NCBI GenBank assembly: GCA_041908165.1
Contig: JAYRFV010000042.1
Span: 1 to 64,000 of the forward strand
Length of the DNA stretch: 64,000 nt
Direction of reading: 5' to 3'
DNA from: JACQZU01 sp041908165
GTDB taxonomy: Bacteria; Acidobacteriota; Holophagae; Holophagales; Holophagaceae
Position numbers and translations under genes: made by a program
The notes under the pieces: generated by a model
What the model was told of the DNA's origin: nothing
What the model saw: the letters and a program-made list of their open reading frames with translations, nothing else
Databases searched by the model: none
Part shown: positions 36,283 to 43,729 of the stretch, piece after piece
How positions within the stretch are numbered: position 1 is the first letter of the stretch
How the letters are laid out: each line of letters starts with the position of its first letter

Positions 36283-37242
36283 ATGGCCCGCACCGCGATC
36301 CGCACGCTGCTCACCGCCACCCTGCTGTCCGCAGGCACCGGGTTCGGCCTCAGGGCGGAAGACCCGAAGCCCCTGCACGCCCGCACGGCCGCCAAGTACC
36401 CCGCGCCGAAACTGGAGGACGTGTCCGGGCGGGAGTTCAAGCACCTGTTCGACCCGGCCAAGACCAAGCCGGCCGCCGACGCCGGACTGAAGGACCTCTG
36501 GCTCAAGGTGAAGGCCGGTGCGGCCAAGGCCGGCTTCGAGGTCACCGAGAAGGACAAGGGCGCGTACAAGCTCGACCAGTCCACCAAGGAGTACTTCGAC
36601 ACACCCGACCAGGCCCTCTGGAAGCAGGGCTACCTGATCCGGCTCAGCACCAAGTACGTGGCGGGGGTTCCCGACACCACCGGCAAGGTGACCGTGAAGG
36701 CCATCCACGAGGACGCCCTCAAGACCCTGGCGACGCCCCTGAAGGTCGTCGGCGTCAAGTCCGAGAGCGAATGCCAGGACAACGTCGGCTTCGGTCCCGG
36801 CGGCGTGCTCGGCGGCTACATCGAGAAGGGCGCCAGCTTCAGCGTCGAGGTCTCCGCCCTGGCCGGGCTGACCCTCGGCGATTTCGGCAAGTACATGCCG
36901 GAGCTGCTGCAGCTCGGGCTCCCCGCGTCCACCAAGCTGGTCTCCACCAAGGCCTTCTCCTACCGGATCCGGCCCGGCTACGTGGTCCTGCCCGGGACCG
37001 AGCCCTGCGGCGTCTCGATGGAAGCCTGGTGCGCCAAGGAAGGTGACAAGCCCTACCTGTTCGACTTCTCCTTCGGCTACGACGACGTGGAGTTCTACGG
37101 CAACGAGAAGATCCACGCCGCCGGCGAAGCCTTCATGGAGAAGGTCATCTACGGCCCCCTCAAGGACCTCGCCGCGCCCAACGGCGAGAAGTGGGGCGGC
37201 TCCAAGGTCCGCAGCCTCATGAACCGCCCGATCGGCAAGTAG
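36283..37242 (+). CDS. Secreted CYTH-like (triphosphate tunnel fold) protein
   Basis: 319 residues with signal peptide (MARTAIRTLLTATLLSAGTGFGLRA). The body resembles the CYTH/VTC tunnel fold: EYFDTPDQALWKQGYLIRL at 103-121 corresponds to the common YYDT-L-G-LR pattern, a KVTVKA strand follows at 135, and the second half has KAFSYRIRP and a strand with alternating acids (LFDFSFGYDDVEF) where the E-x-E strand of the barrel would be. The classic N-terminal ExExK is not seen. Two Cys in the mature part may form a disulfide. CYTH enzymes act on triphosphates, so a periplasmic triphosphate- or polyphosphate-binding role is suggested but not proven. AGGAGA precedes the start. Confidence 0.55.
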   Translation: MARTAIRTLLTATLLSAGTGFGLRAEDPKPLHARTAAKYPAPKLEDVSGREFKHLFDPAKTKPAADAGLKDLWLKVKAGAAKAGFEVTEKDKGAYKLDQSTKEYFDTPDQALWKQGYLIRLSTKYVAGVPDTTGKVTVKAIHEDALKTLATPLKVVGVKSESECQDNVGFGPGGVLGGYIEKGASFSVEVSALAGLTLGDFGKYMPELLQLGLPASTKLVSTKAFSYRIRPGYVVLPGTEPCGVSMEAWCAKEGDKPYLFDFSFGYDDVEFYGNEKIHAAGEAFMEKVIYGPLKDLAAPNGEKWGGSKVRSLMNRPIGK

Positions 37243-37300
37243 ACGGTCCGCCGCCGCCCTGCCCGGCCCTCACCCAATCCCCAACCGGAGGAACCCCCCG

Positions 37301-38176
37301 ATGCGCACCTTCTCCAGGACGATCCTGGGCGGCCTGCTGGCCCTGCCCGCCTTCACCCAGGACCCCGCCAAGCTGGACGAGCTCTACGGGCTCCTGTCCC
37401 AGCCTGCCTACATCAAGCACTACGAAGCCGACCGCACCGGCAAGGTGCTGCTGAACCCCTACCTGCAGGTGGCCACGAAGGACTATCCGGCCATCCTCGA
37501 CGTCAAGATGGCGCCCTACAACTGGGCCATCGACGCCGCCGGCCGGGTGGCGATCATCCCCGAAGCCCCGCACCCGCTGGGGCGGGTCTACGAGAAGGGC
37601 TTCTTCCGCCCCGAGGACCAGTCCAAGCGCAAGCCGGGCACCCGCGAGAACTACGGCCACGTCTCCGCCCTCGGCGGCGCCCCGGGCCGGATCAGCGGCG
37701 AGATCCTCTTTGACAAGGCCAGCAACACCTGGACCGTCAACAACAAGTCCGGCCGCTACACCAAGCACAATGCTGATCGGACCCCCGAGCAGATGGTCCA
37801 CGCCGCGAACCTGATCCGGGAGGTCGTGGATCCGGGCAGCGCCGCCTGGGGCCCGGTGTTCTTCCTCCTGGAGTACGCCTCCGAGGAGGTCCGCGAGGCG
37901 CAGCTGAAGAACCCCAAGCTGGCCTACGACGATCCGGCCAAGAAGAGCCGCCCGCACCTCCAGCTGCTCCCGGCCCTTCCGAAGGCCGAGAAACCCGCGG
38001 AACCGGCCAAGGCCGAGAAGCCCGCGGAACCGGCCAAGGCCGAGAAGGCCGCCCAGCCGGCCAAGGCCGAGCAGGCCGGGATCGACAAGGCCAAGGATGC
38101 GAAGGCCGCCGACGCGCCCAAGGAGGGCAAGAAGGCCAAGAAGCCCAAGGCCGCCCACAACGACGATCCCTCGTGA
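37301..38176 (+). CDS. Secreted protein with Lys/Ala/Pro/Glu repeat tail
   Basis: 291 residues starting with a short signal peptide (MRTFSRTILGGLLALPAFTQ). Residues about 21-220 form a compact domain without a motif I recognise (LQVATKDYPAILDVKMAPYN; NIADRTPEQM-like helices). Residues about 225-291 are a low-complexity basic tail with four nine-residue repeats of the KAEKPAEPA type, then KAKD and EGKKAKKPKAA. Such polycationic tails can bind polyanions such as polyphosphate or nucleic acid, which would fit the neighbours; this is inference. Lies 58 bases after the CYTH-like gene and before the pyrophosphatase. Confidence 0.6.
   Translation: MRTFSRTILGGLLALPAFTQDPAKLDELYGLLSQPAYIKHYEADRTGKVLLNPYLQVATKDYPAILDVKMAPYNWAIDAAGRVAIIPEAPHPLGRVYEKGFFRPEDQSKRKPGTRENYGHVSALGGAPGRISGEILFDKASNTWTVNNKSGRYTKHNADRTPEQMVHAANLIREVVDPGSAAWGPVFFLLEYASEEVREAQLKNPKLAYDDPAKKSRPHLQLLPALPKAEKPAEPAKAEKPAEPAKAEKAAQPAKAEQAGIDKAKDAKAADAPKEGKKAKKPKAAHNDDPS
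37982..38089 (+). repeat. Four tandem 27-bp units in coding sequence
   Basis: Units begin at 37982, 38009, 38036 and 38063. The first two differ by one base, the third and fourth are more diverged. Each encodes nine residues (KAEKPAEPA, KAEKPAEPA, KAEKAAQPA, KAEQAGIDK). Confidence 0.85.
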
Positions 38177-38214
38177 GCCGGACACCTTCCACTGGATCCA
38201 GGAGCCAATTAGAC

Positions 38215-38967
38215 ATGAACAATCGACTGATCACTTCCCTCGGGTTCGTCCTCGCCTTCTCCGCCCTCTCGCCGCTTTCCGCCCAGGGCCTCACCCCGGT
38301 GGTGTCCGTCCTGAAGGGCGAGAAGAGCTTCAAGAACGGCTACGACCCCATCAACGTCGACGGCACCGTCAACGCCATCATCGAGATCCCTGCGGGCACC
38401 ACGGCCAAGTACGAGACCCTGGACAACGGGACCATGGAACTCGAGCAGAAGGACGGCGCCCCGCGCTTCGTCAAGTACCTCGGCTACCCCGCCAACTATG
38501 GGCTGGTGCCGCGGAGCGTCCTGCTGAAGTCCAAGGGCGGCGACGGCGACCCCCTGGACGTCATCGTCCTCGGCGCCGCCCTGCCCCAGGGCAGCGTGGT
38601 CAAGTGCCGGATCCTGGGCGTGATGACCCTGGTCGACAACGGCGAGATCGACGACAAGATGATCCTCGCCCCGGTGAACTCGCCCTTCGGTTCCCTCAAG
38701 GGCATCGAGGAGCTGGACAAGAAGTTCCCGGGCATCACCACGATCCTGCAGACCTGGTTCACCAGCTACAAGGGCTACGGCAAGGACGGCAAGCTCCAGC
38801 TCAGCTCCAAGGGGTTCAAGGGCCGCGCCGCCGCCATCAAGACCATCGGTGATGCCATCCTGGACTATGAAATGTCGGTGGTGACCGACGCCGACCGCCG
38901 GCCCCTCGATGAGAAGGGCAACCCCAGGCTGTACCGCTGGCCCGGCGCCAAGAACCTCGGCGAATAA
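38215..38967 (+). CDS. ppa: Secreted inorganic pyrophosphatase (family I)
   Basis: 250 residues from MNNRLITSLG, with AGGAG upstream; a signal peptide to about residue 24 (FVLAFSALSPLSAQG) precedes a complete soluble family I fold. Active-site residues: the Lys/Tyr of VKYLGYPANYG near 87-96, the signature DGDPLDV at 110-116, and Asp/Lys in NGEIDDK. The enzyme hydrolyses pyrophosphate to phosphate with magnesium. Family I enzymes are normally cytoplasmic; this one is predicted periplasmic, next to a CYTH-like secreted protein and upstream of a phosphate-type porin, which fits phosphate recovery outside the inner membrane. A terminator follows. Confidence 0.9.
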   Translation: MNNRLITSLGFVLAFSALSPLSAQGLTPVVSVLKGEKSFKNGYDPINVDGTVNAIIEIPAGTTAKYETLDNGTMELEQKDGAPRFVKYLGYPANYGLVPRSVLLKSKGGDGDPLDVIVLGAALPQGSVVKCRILGVMTLVDNGEIDDKMILAPVNSPFGSLKGIEELDKKFPGITTILQTWFTSYKGYGKDGKLQLSSKGFKGRAAAIKTIGDAILDYEMSVVTDADRRPLDEKGNPRLYRWPGAKNLGE

Positions 38968-39006
38968 CCACCACCGCCCTGGAAGGGGCCTCGTGGGGGG
39001 GTCCCG

Positions 39007-39039
39007 CCCCGAAGCCCCTCCAGGGCTTCGGGGCCTTTT
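39007..39039 (+). terminator. Rho-independent terminator after ppa
   Basis: Perfect 11-bp stem (39007-39017 with 39023-39033), 5-base loop, then CCTTTT. It separates the first three effector genes from the phosphatase-nuclease-Cache genes, whose expression then needs read-through or another promoter. Confidence 0.85.
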
Positions 39040-39061
39040 CCTCCACCCCGGGAACATCCGC

Positions 39062-39553
39062 ATGCGCTGGTTCCTGCTCCTGATCCTCGCCGCCTCCCTG
39101 GCGGCCCAGGAACGCACCGTGGTGATCCTGCGGCACGCGGAGAAGCTCGGCCGTCTGGACAGCGCCGACCTGAGCGCCAGCGGCCGGCGGCGGGCCGAGT
39201 CCCTGGCGGAGGAACTGGCGGCCTTCCGGCCGGCGCGGCTCTACGCCTCGGACCGGCCGCGCAGCCAGCAGACCCTCGCGCCTCTGGCGCGCCGGCTCGG
39301 GCTGGCCCTGCAGGTCCGCCGGTACGGCGAGGAGGCCGCCCTGGCCGAGGAGATCCTAGGGTCCGAGGACGCCTCGCTGGTGGTGTGCGCCCACTCCGAC
39401 ACGATCGGGCCGCTGGCCCGGGCGCTGGGCCACACGGTCACGATCCCCGAGGTCCAGGCCTTCGACCGGCTCTGGGTCCTCCGCCTCGGTCCGCAGGGGC
39501 TCCTCGGCCTGGAGGAACGGCGGCAGCGGCCGGTTCCGGAGGGGGCGCGGTGA
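39062..39553 (+). CDS. Secreted histidine phosphatase (SixA/phosphoglycerate-mutase-like)
   Basis: 163 residues with signal peptide MRWFLLLILAASLAAQ. Histidine phosphatase motif VVILRHAEKLG carries the catalytic RH pair; SASGRRRAESLA, the ASDRPRSQQT Arg and VVCAHSDTIG (second catalytic His) complete the active site. Short size is SixA-like, but export argues against dephosphorylating a cytoplasmic phosphorelay; it more likely removes phosphate from small molecules in the periplasm. Its stop overlaps the next GTG. Confidence 0.85.
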   Translation: MRWFLLLILAASLAAQERTVVILRHAEKLGRLDSADLSASGRRRAESLAEELAAFRPARLYASDRPRSQQTLAPLARRLGLALQVRRYGEEAALAEEILGSEDASLVVCAHSDTIGPLARALGHTVTIPEVQAFDRLWVLRLGPQGLLGLEERRQRPVPEGAR

Positions 39554-40503
39554 GGCCGACCGCGCTGCTGCTCGCCCTGGCCGCGCTGCCGCTGGCGGCC
39601 TGGGGTCCCCGGGGCCACCGGCTGGTGGCCGATACCTCCCTCCAGACCCTGCCGCCCGGGCTCCGCGCCTGGTTTTCCGGCCAGGAGGCGCGGTACCGGG
39701 ACACCTGCCTGGAGCCCGACCGGCAGAAGGACCACGATCCGGAGGAGGACTCCCGCCACCACCTGCACACCGAGGCCTACGGCGGCCCAGCCGCGGTGCC
39801 CCGCGACCTCGAGGCGGCCCGGAAGCGCCTCGGCCCGCAGATCTTCCTGCGCCGCGGCCAGCTGCCGTGGGCGATCGGCGCCCGCTACCGCAGGCTCGTG
39901 GAGGCCTTCCGCAGCCGGGAGCCGGCGCGGGTGGTGGCCGAGAGCGCCTGGCTCTGCCACTACGTCGCCGACGCCCAGGTGCCGCTGCACAGCACCCGCA
40001 ATTCGAACGGCAAGGAAACCGGCCAGAAGGGGATCCACAAGCGCTGGGAAACCACCCTGGTGGACTGGAAGGTCCGGGGCCTGGACGCCCCGCGGCCGGC
40101 CCGGGTGCCCGAGCAGCCCGAGCGGGAACCCTGGACCTGGGTCGCGGAGGCCCACGCGCTCCTGCCCGCCCTGCTGGAGGCCGACAGCCGTGCCGGGGAA
40201 CCCGGTGAGCCCGGCGACAGCCCCTACTGGGACGCCTTCTGGACCGCCGAGAGGGAGCGCGTCCAGGGGCAGCTCCTGCGCGCCGCCGAACGCACCGGCG
40301 ACCTGGTCCTCGCCGCCTGGAGGGAGGCGGGCGCGCCGGCTCCCGAGGCCGGGACACCGCCCGCCGCGGGCCGGCCGGCAACCGCCGAACAACTCAAGTC
40401 CGCAGCGCAGGAGCCGAAGAGCAGGACAGCCGGTGCTGTCCGGCCGCATGCCGGCACCCAGCGCCTGCCCAAGGAGCCACGATGCCGCGAAACCTGCTGC
40501 TGA
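39550..40503 (+). CDS. Secreted S1/P1-type nuclease (zinc phospholipase C superfamily)
   Basis: 317 residues from a GTG overlapping the previous stop (GTGA). A signal peptide ends just before WGPRGHRLVAD, giving the mature N-terminal Trp and His that bind zinc in this family. Further metal ligands: the RHHLHTEAY region and HYVADAQVPLHSTR, the equivalent of the HYVGD-HQPLH motif. S1/P1 enzymes degrade single-stranded nucleic acids and remove 3' phosphates. The C-terminal 60 residues are Ala/Pro-rich and low in complexity. Supplies nucleotides or phosphate in the periplasm. Confidence 0.83.
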   Translation: MRPTALLLALAALPLAAWGPRGHRLVADTSLQTLPPGLRAWFSGQEARYRDTCLEPDRQKDHDPEEDSRHHLHTEAYGGPAAVPRDLEAARKRLGPQIFLRRGQLPWAIGARYRRLVEAFRSREPARVVAESAWLCHYVADAQVPLHSTRNSNGKETGQKGIHKRWETTLVDWKVRGLDAPRPARVPEQPEREPWTWVAEAHALLPALLEADSRAGEPGEPGDSPYWDAFWTAERERVQGQLLRAAERTGDLVLAAWREAGAPAPEAGTPPAAGRPATAEQLKSAAQEPKSRTAGAVRPHAGTQRLPKEPRCRETCC

Positions 40504-40940
40504 TCCCTGCCGCCGTCCTGTGCGTGACCCTGCCCGCCCAGGACCCCGCCGCCAAGAAGGAGGTCGAGTCCTTCGTCAAGGACGCCCTGGCCTTCGCCAA
40601 GGCCAACCCGAAGGAGGCCTTCATCGGCGAGGTCTGCCGGCCCAACGGGAAGTTCAGCCTCAAGGGCACAGGGCGCCTGTTCCCGACGGTCTACGACGAC
40701 AAGGGCAAGGTCGTCGCCCACGGGAAGAAGGTCGCCGAGGTCGGCAGCGTCCAGTGGGACGCCAAGGACCAGGACGGGGTCCTCTACATCCAGGACCGCA
40801 TCAAGCTGGCCCGGACCAAGGGCGGCGGCTGGGTCGAGGACACCAAGGTCAACCCCGCCACGATGCAGAAGAGCATCAAGCACGTGTTCGTGGCCTACCA
40901 CGACGGCATGACCGTGTGCTGCGGGGTCTACGAGAAGTAG
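40482..40940 (+). CDS. Secreted Cache-like domain protein
   Basis: 152 residues with signal peptide MPRNLLLIPAAVLCVTLPAQ. The rest matches the single-Cache pattern: a helix (KKEVESFVKDALAFAKANP), then GRLFPTVYDDKGKVVAHGKK, the strand-turn typical of Cache_2, and a second half ending VFVAYHDGMTVCCGVYEK. A free-standing periplasmic Cache domain could bind a small ligand for a receptor or transporter. Starts 22 bases inside the nuclease gene with its own AAGGAG. The second UAS-like site follows. Confidence 0.7.
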   Translation: MPRNLLLIPAAVLCVTLPAQDPAAKKEVESFVKDALAFAKANPKEAFIGEVCRPNGKFSLKGTGRLFPTVYDDKGKVVAHGKKVAEVGSVQWDAKDQDGVLYIQDRIKLARTKGGGWVEDTKVNPATMQKSIKHVFVAYHDGMTVCCGVYEK

Positions 40941-40997
40941 GACCGGCCGCGACCCGTGCTGGCGGTACCCGCGCCGGGTCCGGATTGAGCGGCCCTT

Positions 40998-41024
40998 CGC
41001 ACGCTGGCGTGCGGAATTCCGCAC
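40998..41024 (+). promoter_or_regulatory. Candidate activator (UAS) site 2: CGCAC-N6-GTGCG-N6-CGCAC
   Basis: Half-sites at 40998-41002, 41009-41013 and 41020-41024; the last two form the perfect 16-bp palindrome GTGCGGAATTCCGCAC. Shares TGAGCGGCCC to its left with site 1, and has the same third-half-site distance (73 bases) to the promoter-like element. Confidence 0.72.
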
Positions 41025-41097
41025 TTGGCGATGCCTCGCGTCCTTGACCCGCCTTCCCTAATCATCAATCCAGTCTGGTTACCTGATCATCGGGAAA

Positions 41098-41113
41098 TGG
41101 CATGGGAATTCCA
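41098..41113 (+). promoter_or_regulatory. Candidate sigma-54 promoter before the porin operon
   Basis: TGGC at 41098-41101 and TTCC at 41109-41112 with N7 spacing. The -12 part departs from TTGC in one base, so the element alone would be weak evidence, but its distance from the UAS is identical to that of the better promoter at 36201. Predicted start near 41124, 81 bases before the ATG. Confidence 0.55.
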
Positions 41114-41204
41114 CTGCCTTCCCGTTCCCTCGGTCCGGCCGGGGATCCCCTGCCCCTGAACACTGGCGCGACCGCGCCCAATTCCCTTCCCCTCGGAGGA
41201 ATCC

Positions 41205-42521
41205 ATGAAGTCCCTTATCACCCCCCTGGCCCTGGTCCTGCTGGCGGCCCCCCTCTGCGCCCAGTCCGACGACAGCAAGCGCCTCGCCGACCTCGAGAAG
41301 CAGGTCGCCAAACTGCTGAAGGCCGACACCAAGAAGGACGAGAAGAAGGACGACGGCATCTCGGTCAAGTTCGGCGGCCGCTTCCACCTGGATACCGTGG
41401 CCTACGACGGCAACGAGAACAGCCTTCCCAACGGCACCCAGATCCGTCGCGCCCGCATCAGCTTCAAGCTCGGCCTCGGCAAGAACTGGATCGGCGAAGG
41501 CGACGTCGACTTCGCGGAAGGCGATGCCTCCATCAAGGACATGTGGATCGGCTACCAGGGTTTCAAGCACAGCCTGATCCAGGTCGGCCAGTTCAAGCAG
41601 CCCTTCGGCTTCGACACCCTCAGCTCCTCCAATGCCACCTGGTTCACCGAGCGGTCCTACGCCGATGCCTGGACCCCGGACCGCCACCTGGGCGTCGGCT
41701 ACCAGACCTGGGGCGAGCGCTGGCAGACCAAGCTGAGCTTCTTCGGCCAGGCCATCGACGACACCAACGACCACCTCGCCGCCGACGACACCTCGCTGTA
41801 CAAGGACCACGGCTGGGGCTACGCCGGCCGGTTCAGCTTCGCCCCGGTGATGGTCTCCGAGACCAAGGCCGTCCACCTCGGCGCCGCCTACGCCTACCGC
41901 ACCCCCAATGCCGGCCCCGACGCCGACCTGAACATCCTCGACCTGTCCTGCCGCCCCGAGGCTGGCAAGATCAGCAAGGCCAAGTTCCTCAACGCCAAGG
42001 TCACGAACGTGAAGAACTGGACGATGGTCGGCGCCGAGTTCGTGGGCGTCTGGGGGCCCTTCTCCTGGCAGAGCGAGTACCAGCAGATGAAGGTCAACCG
42101 CATGGACGGCTTCGGCACCACCGCCGCCGCCATCGCCGCCACCTCCCAGGGCCACACCTTCTCCAACGCCTACGGCCAGGTCTCCTGGATCTTCGGCGGC
42201 CAGCGCACCTACGACCCCTCCGAAGGCGTTTTCGGCAAGGTCGCCGCATCGTCCCGCGGCGCCCTGGAACTGGTCGCCCGCTACAGCACCATGAACCAGG
42301 ACGACCTCACTGCCATCGACCCGGTCAAGGGCGGCAAGGCCAAGAACCTGTCGGTGGGCGTGACCTACTACCTGAACAAGAACGTCCGCTGGATGCTCGA
42401 CTACGTGAAGGTGGACAACAACGAGAACGCCAAGCCGAACAAGCGCTACAACTACGGCAAGACCGGCTACGTCAACGACGACTTCGCCTTCACCACCCTG
42501 CGCCTCCAGGTGAACTTCTAG
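41205..42521 (+). CDS. OprP/OprO-type phosphate-selective porin
   Basis: 438 residues with signal peptide MKSLITPLALVLLAAPLCAQ. The mature N-terminus is a short charged coiled coil (SKRLADLEKQVAKLLKAD, then a KKDEKKDD stretch), a trimer-stalk feature of Porin_O_P proteins; the rest is an alternating 16-strand-like barrel starting ISVKFGGRFHLDTVAY with RRARISFKLGLGKNW and VGQFKQPFGFD, and ends in an aromatic C-terminal residue (LRLQVNF). OprP and OprO pass phosphate and pyrophosphate/polyphosphate, although many homologues are less selective. First gene after UAS/promoter 2; GGAGGAATCC precedes the start. Confidence 0.85.
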   Translation: MKSLITPLALVLLAAPLCAQSDDSKRLADLEKQVAKLLKADTKKDEKKDDGISVKFGGRFHLDTVAYDGNENSLPNGTQIRRARISFKLGLGKNWIGEGDVDFAEGDASIKDMWIGYQGFKHSLIQVGQFKQPFGFDTLSSSNATWFTERSYADAWTPDRHLGVGYQTWGERWQTKLSFFGQAIDDTNDHLAADDTSLYKDHGWGYAGRFSFAPVMVSETKAVHLGAAYAYRTPNAGPDADLNILDLSCRPEAGKISKAKFLNAKVTNVKNWTMVGAEFVGVWGPFSWQSEYQQMKVNRMDGFGTTAAAIAATSQGHTFSNAYGQVSWIFGGQRTYDPSEGVFGKVAASSRGALELVARYSTMNQDDLTAIDPVKGGKAKNLSVGVTYYLNKNVRWMLDYVKVDNNENAKPNKRYNYGKTGYVNDDFAFTTLRLQVNF

Positions 42522-42537
42522 CACCTTCTCCCGTCCT

Positions 42538-42569
42538 CGGAAGGGCCACCACCCGGGTCGGCCCTTCCG
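42538..42569 (+). terminator. Hairpin without U-tract between porin and CYTH-like genes (possible attenuator)
   Basis: A 10-bp perfect stem (42538-42547 with 42560-42569) and 12-base loop follow the porin stop. No T run follows, so it may protect the porin message 3' end or lower expression of downstream genes rather than terminate fully. Confidence 0.5.
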
Positions 42570-42605
42570 GGGACGTGCCCGAACCTCTCCTCCCAATCCG
42601 CCCCC

Positions 42606-43214
42606 ATGCCCCAGACCTCGCAACGACCGCTGGACCTCCCCCGCTGGGAGTGGCGCACCCTCGCCACCTCCCTCGGGGACCTGCGGTTCGCACTGAGGGG
42701 CGTCCCCATCGAGCGGGTCCGGAACATCGAGGAGACCTACCTGCTCTGCGCCCGGAGCAGCCACAACGCCAAGATCCGCGAGGGCCTCATGGACCTCAAG
42801 TGGCGGAAGCAGGTCGGCCGGCATGGGCTCGAGCTCTGGGACCCGGTCCTGAAGTCCACCTTCCCCTGCGAGGCCGAGGTGCTGCTGCAGCTGTTCGGCG
42901 GGTGGGGCATCCCGGTCCCCGAGCTGGCGCGCAGGCGCTACGCGCAGCAGGAGTTCCTCGAGGAGGTGGTGGTTCCGCATCCGGACCTCCAGGCGGTCCG
43001 GGTCGCCAAGGTCCGTGAGGGATTCACCCTCGACGGCACCACCTGCGAACTGGTCCGCCTGGAGGTTTCCGGAATGCAGCTGGAGAGCTTCTGCGCCGAG
43101 CACGAGGACCCCCGCCTGGTGCTGCAGGTCCTGCACGGGCTGGGGCTCGACAACCGCCCGAACATCAACTACCCGATGGGCCTCAAGCACGCCCTCGCTC
43201 GCTGGGCGGCCTGA
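42606..43214 (+). CDS. Divergent CYTH-like protein, paralogue A
   Basis: 202 residues, no signal peptide. It aligns with the product of 46056-46694: EETYLLCARSSHNAKIREGLMDLK matches the other's ETYFLSTRTHDANVKVRDGLLDIK segment, VAKVREGFTLDGTTCE matches VEKMRYGFTIDGIICE, and the ends NINYPMGLKHAL and NTNYLRAAKRVV correspond. The order (aromatic-threonine strand, KxRxGxxDxK, R strand, E-x-E-like strand) is that of the CYTH tunnel fold, but ExExK is replaced by WEWR. Catalysis therefore uncertain; it may bind or regulate. No clear Shine-Dalgarno; it sits 84 bases after the porin and 18 before the true CYTH enzyme. Confidence 0.55.
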   Translation: MPQTSQRPLDLPRWEWRTLATSLGDLRFALRGVPIERVRNIEETYLLCARSSHNAKIREGLMDLKWRKQVGRHGLELWDPVLKSTFPCEAEVLLQLFGGWGIPVPELARRRYAQQEFLEEVVVPHPDLQAVRVAKVREGFTLDGTTCELVRLEVSGMQLESFCAEHEDPRLVLQVLHGLGLDNRPNINYPMGLKHALARWAA

Positions 43215-43232
43215 CCGCCCTACGGAGACTCC

Positions 43233-43706
43233 ATGGCCAAGGAAATCGAACGCAAGTTCCTGCTCAAGATCGCGGACTGGACCCCCCAGTCCGCAGGCAA
43301 GTACTACAAGCAGGGCTACCTCAATTCGCAGAAGGAACGGGTGGTGCGGGTCCGCATCGCGGGGGACAAGGGCCAGCTGACCATCAAGGGCATCACCACC
43401 GGCGTCACCCGGGCCGAATTCGAATACCCCATTTCCGTCGAGGATGCCGGCCTGATGCTGGACAATCTCTGCGAGAAGCCGCTCATCGAGAAGCACCGCC
43501 ACAAGGAGGTCCACGGTGGCAAGACCTGGGAGATCGATGTCTTCCACGGCGACAACGAAGGCCTGGTGGTGGCCGAGATCGAGCTCGGCTCCGAGGACGA
43601 GGCCTTCGAGCGCCCGGCCTGGCTGGGCGAGGAGGTCTCCAGCGATCCCCGCTACTTCAACAGCAACCTCCTGAAGAACCCCTTCAAGAACTGGTCCAAA
43701 TCCTAG
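43233..43706 (+). CDS. CYTH-domain inorganic tripolyphosphatase-like enzyme
   Basis: 157 residues, cytoplasmic. The whole protein is a CYTH domain with the tunnel residues in place: ExExK at E4-E6-K8, Arg39 and Arg41 (VVRVRI), Lys52 (LTIKG), E62/E64 (AEFEY), Lys87/Arg89, D102 (IDVF) and E115/E117 (AEIELG), then the WLGEEVSSDPRYFN end. This pattern and length match the Nitrosomonas europaea TTM type that cleaves tripolyphosphate to phosphate and pyrophosphate. Adenylate cyclase or thiamine-triphosphatase activity is less likely from this subgroup. Start has GGAGACTCC just upstream. Lies between the porin and the permease. Confidence 0.9.
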   Translation: MAKEIERKFLLKIADWTPQSAGKYYKQGYLNSQKERVVRVRIAGDKGQLTIKGITTGVTRAEFEYPISVEDAGLMLDNLCEKPLIEKHRHKEVHGGKTWEIDVFHGDNEGLVVAEIELGSEDEAFERPAWLGEEVSSDPRYFNSNLLKNPFKNWSKS

Positions 43707-43729
43707 CCCGACCAGAATCCAGGAACACG

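Noticed and set aside
38001..38089. Tandem 27-bp units as a CRISPR or regulatory repeat
   Set aside because: They are in frame within a protein gene, have no spacers and encode a regular nine-residue repeat.
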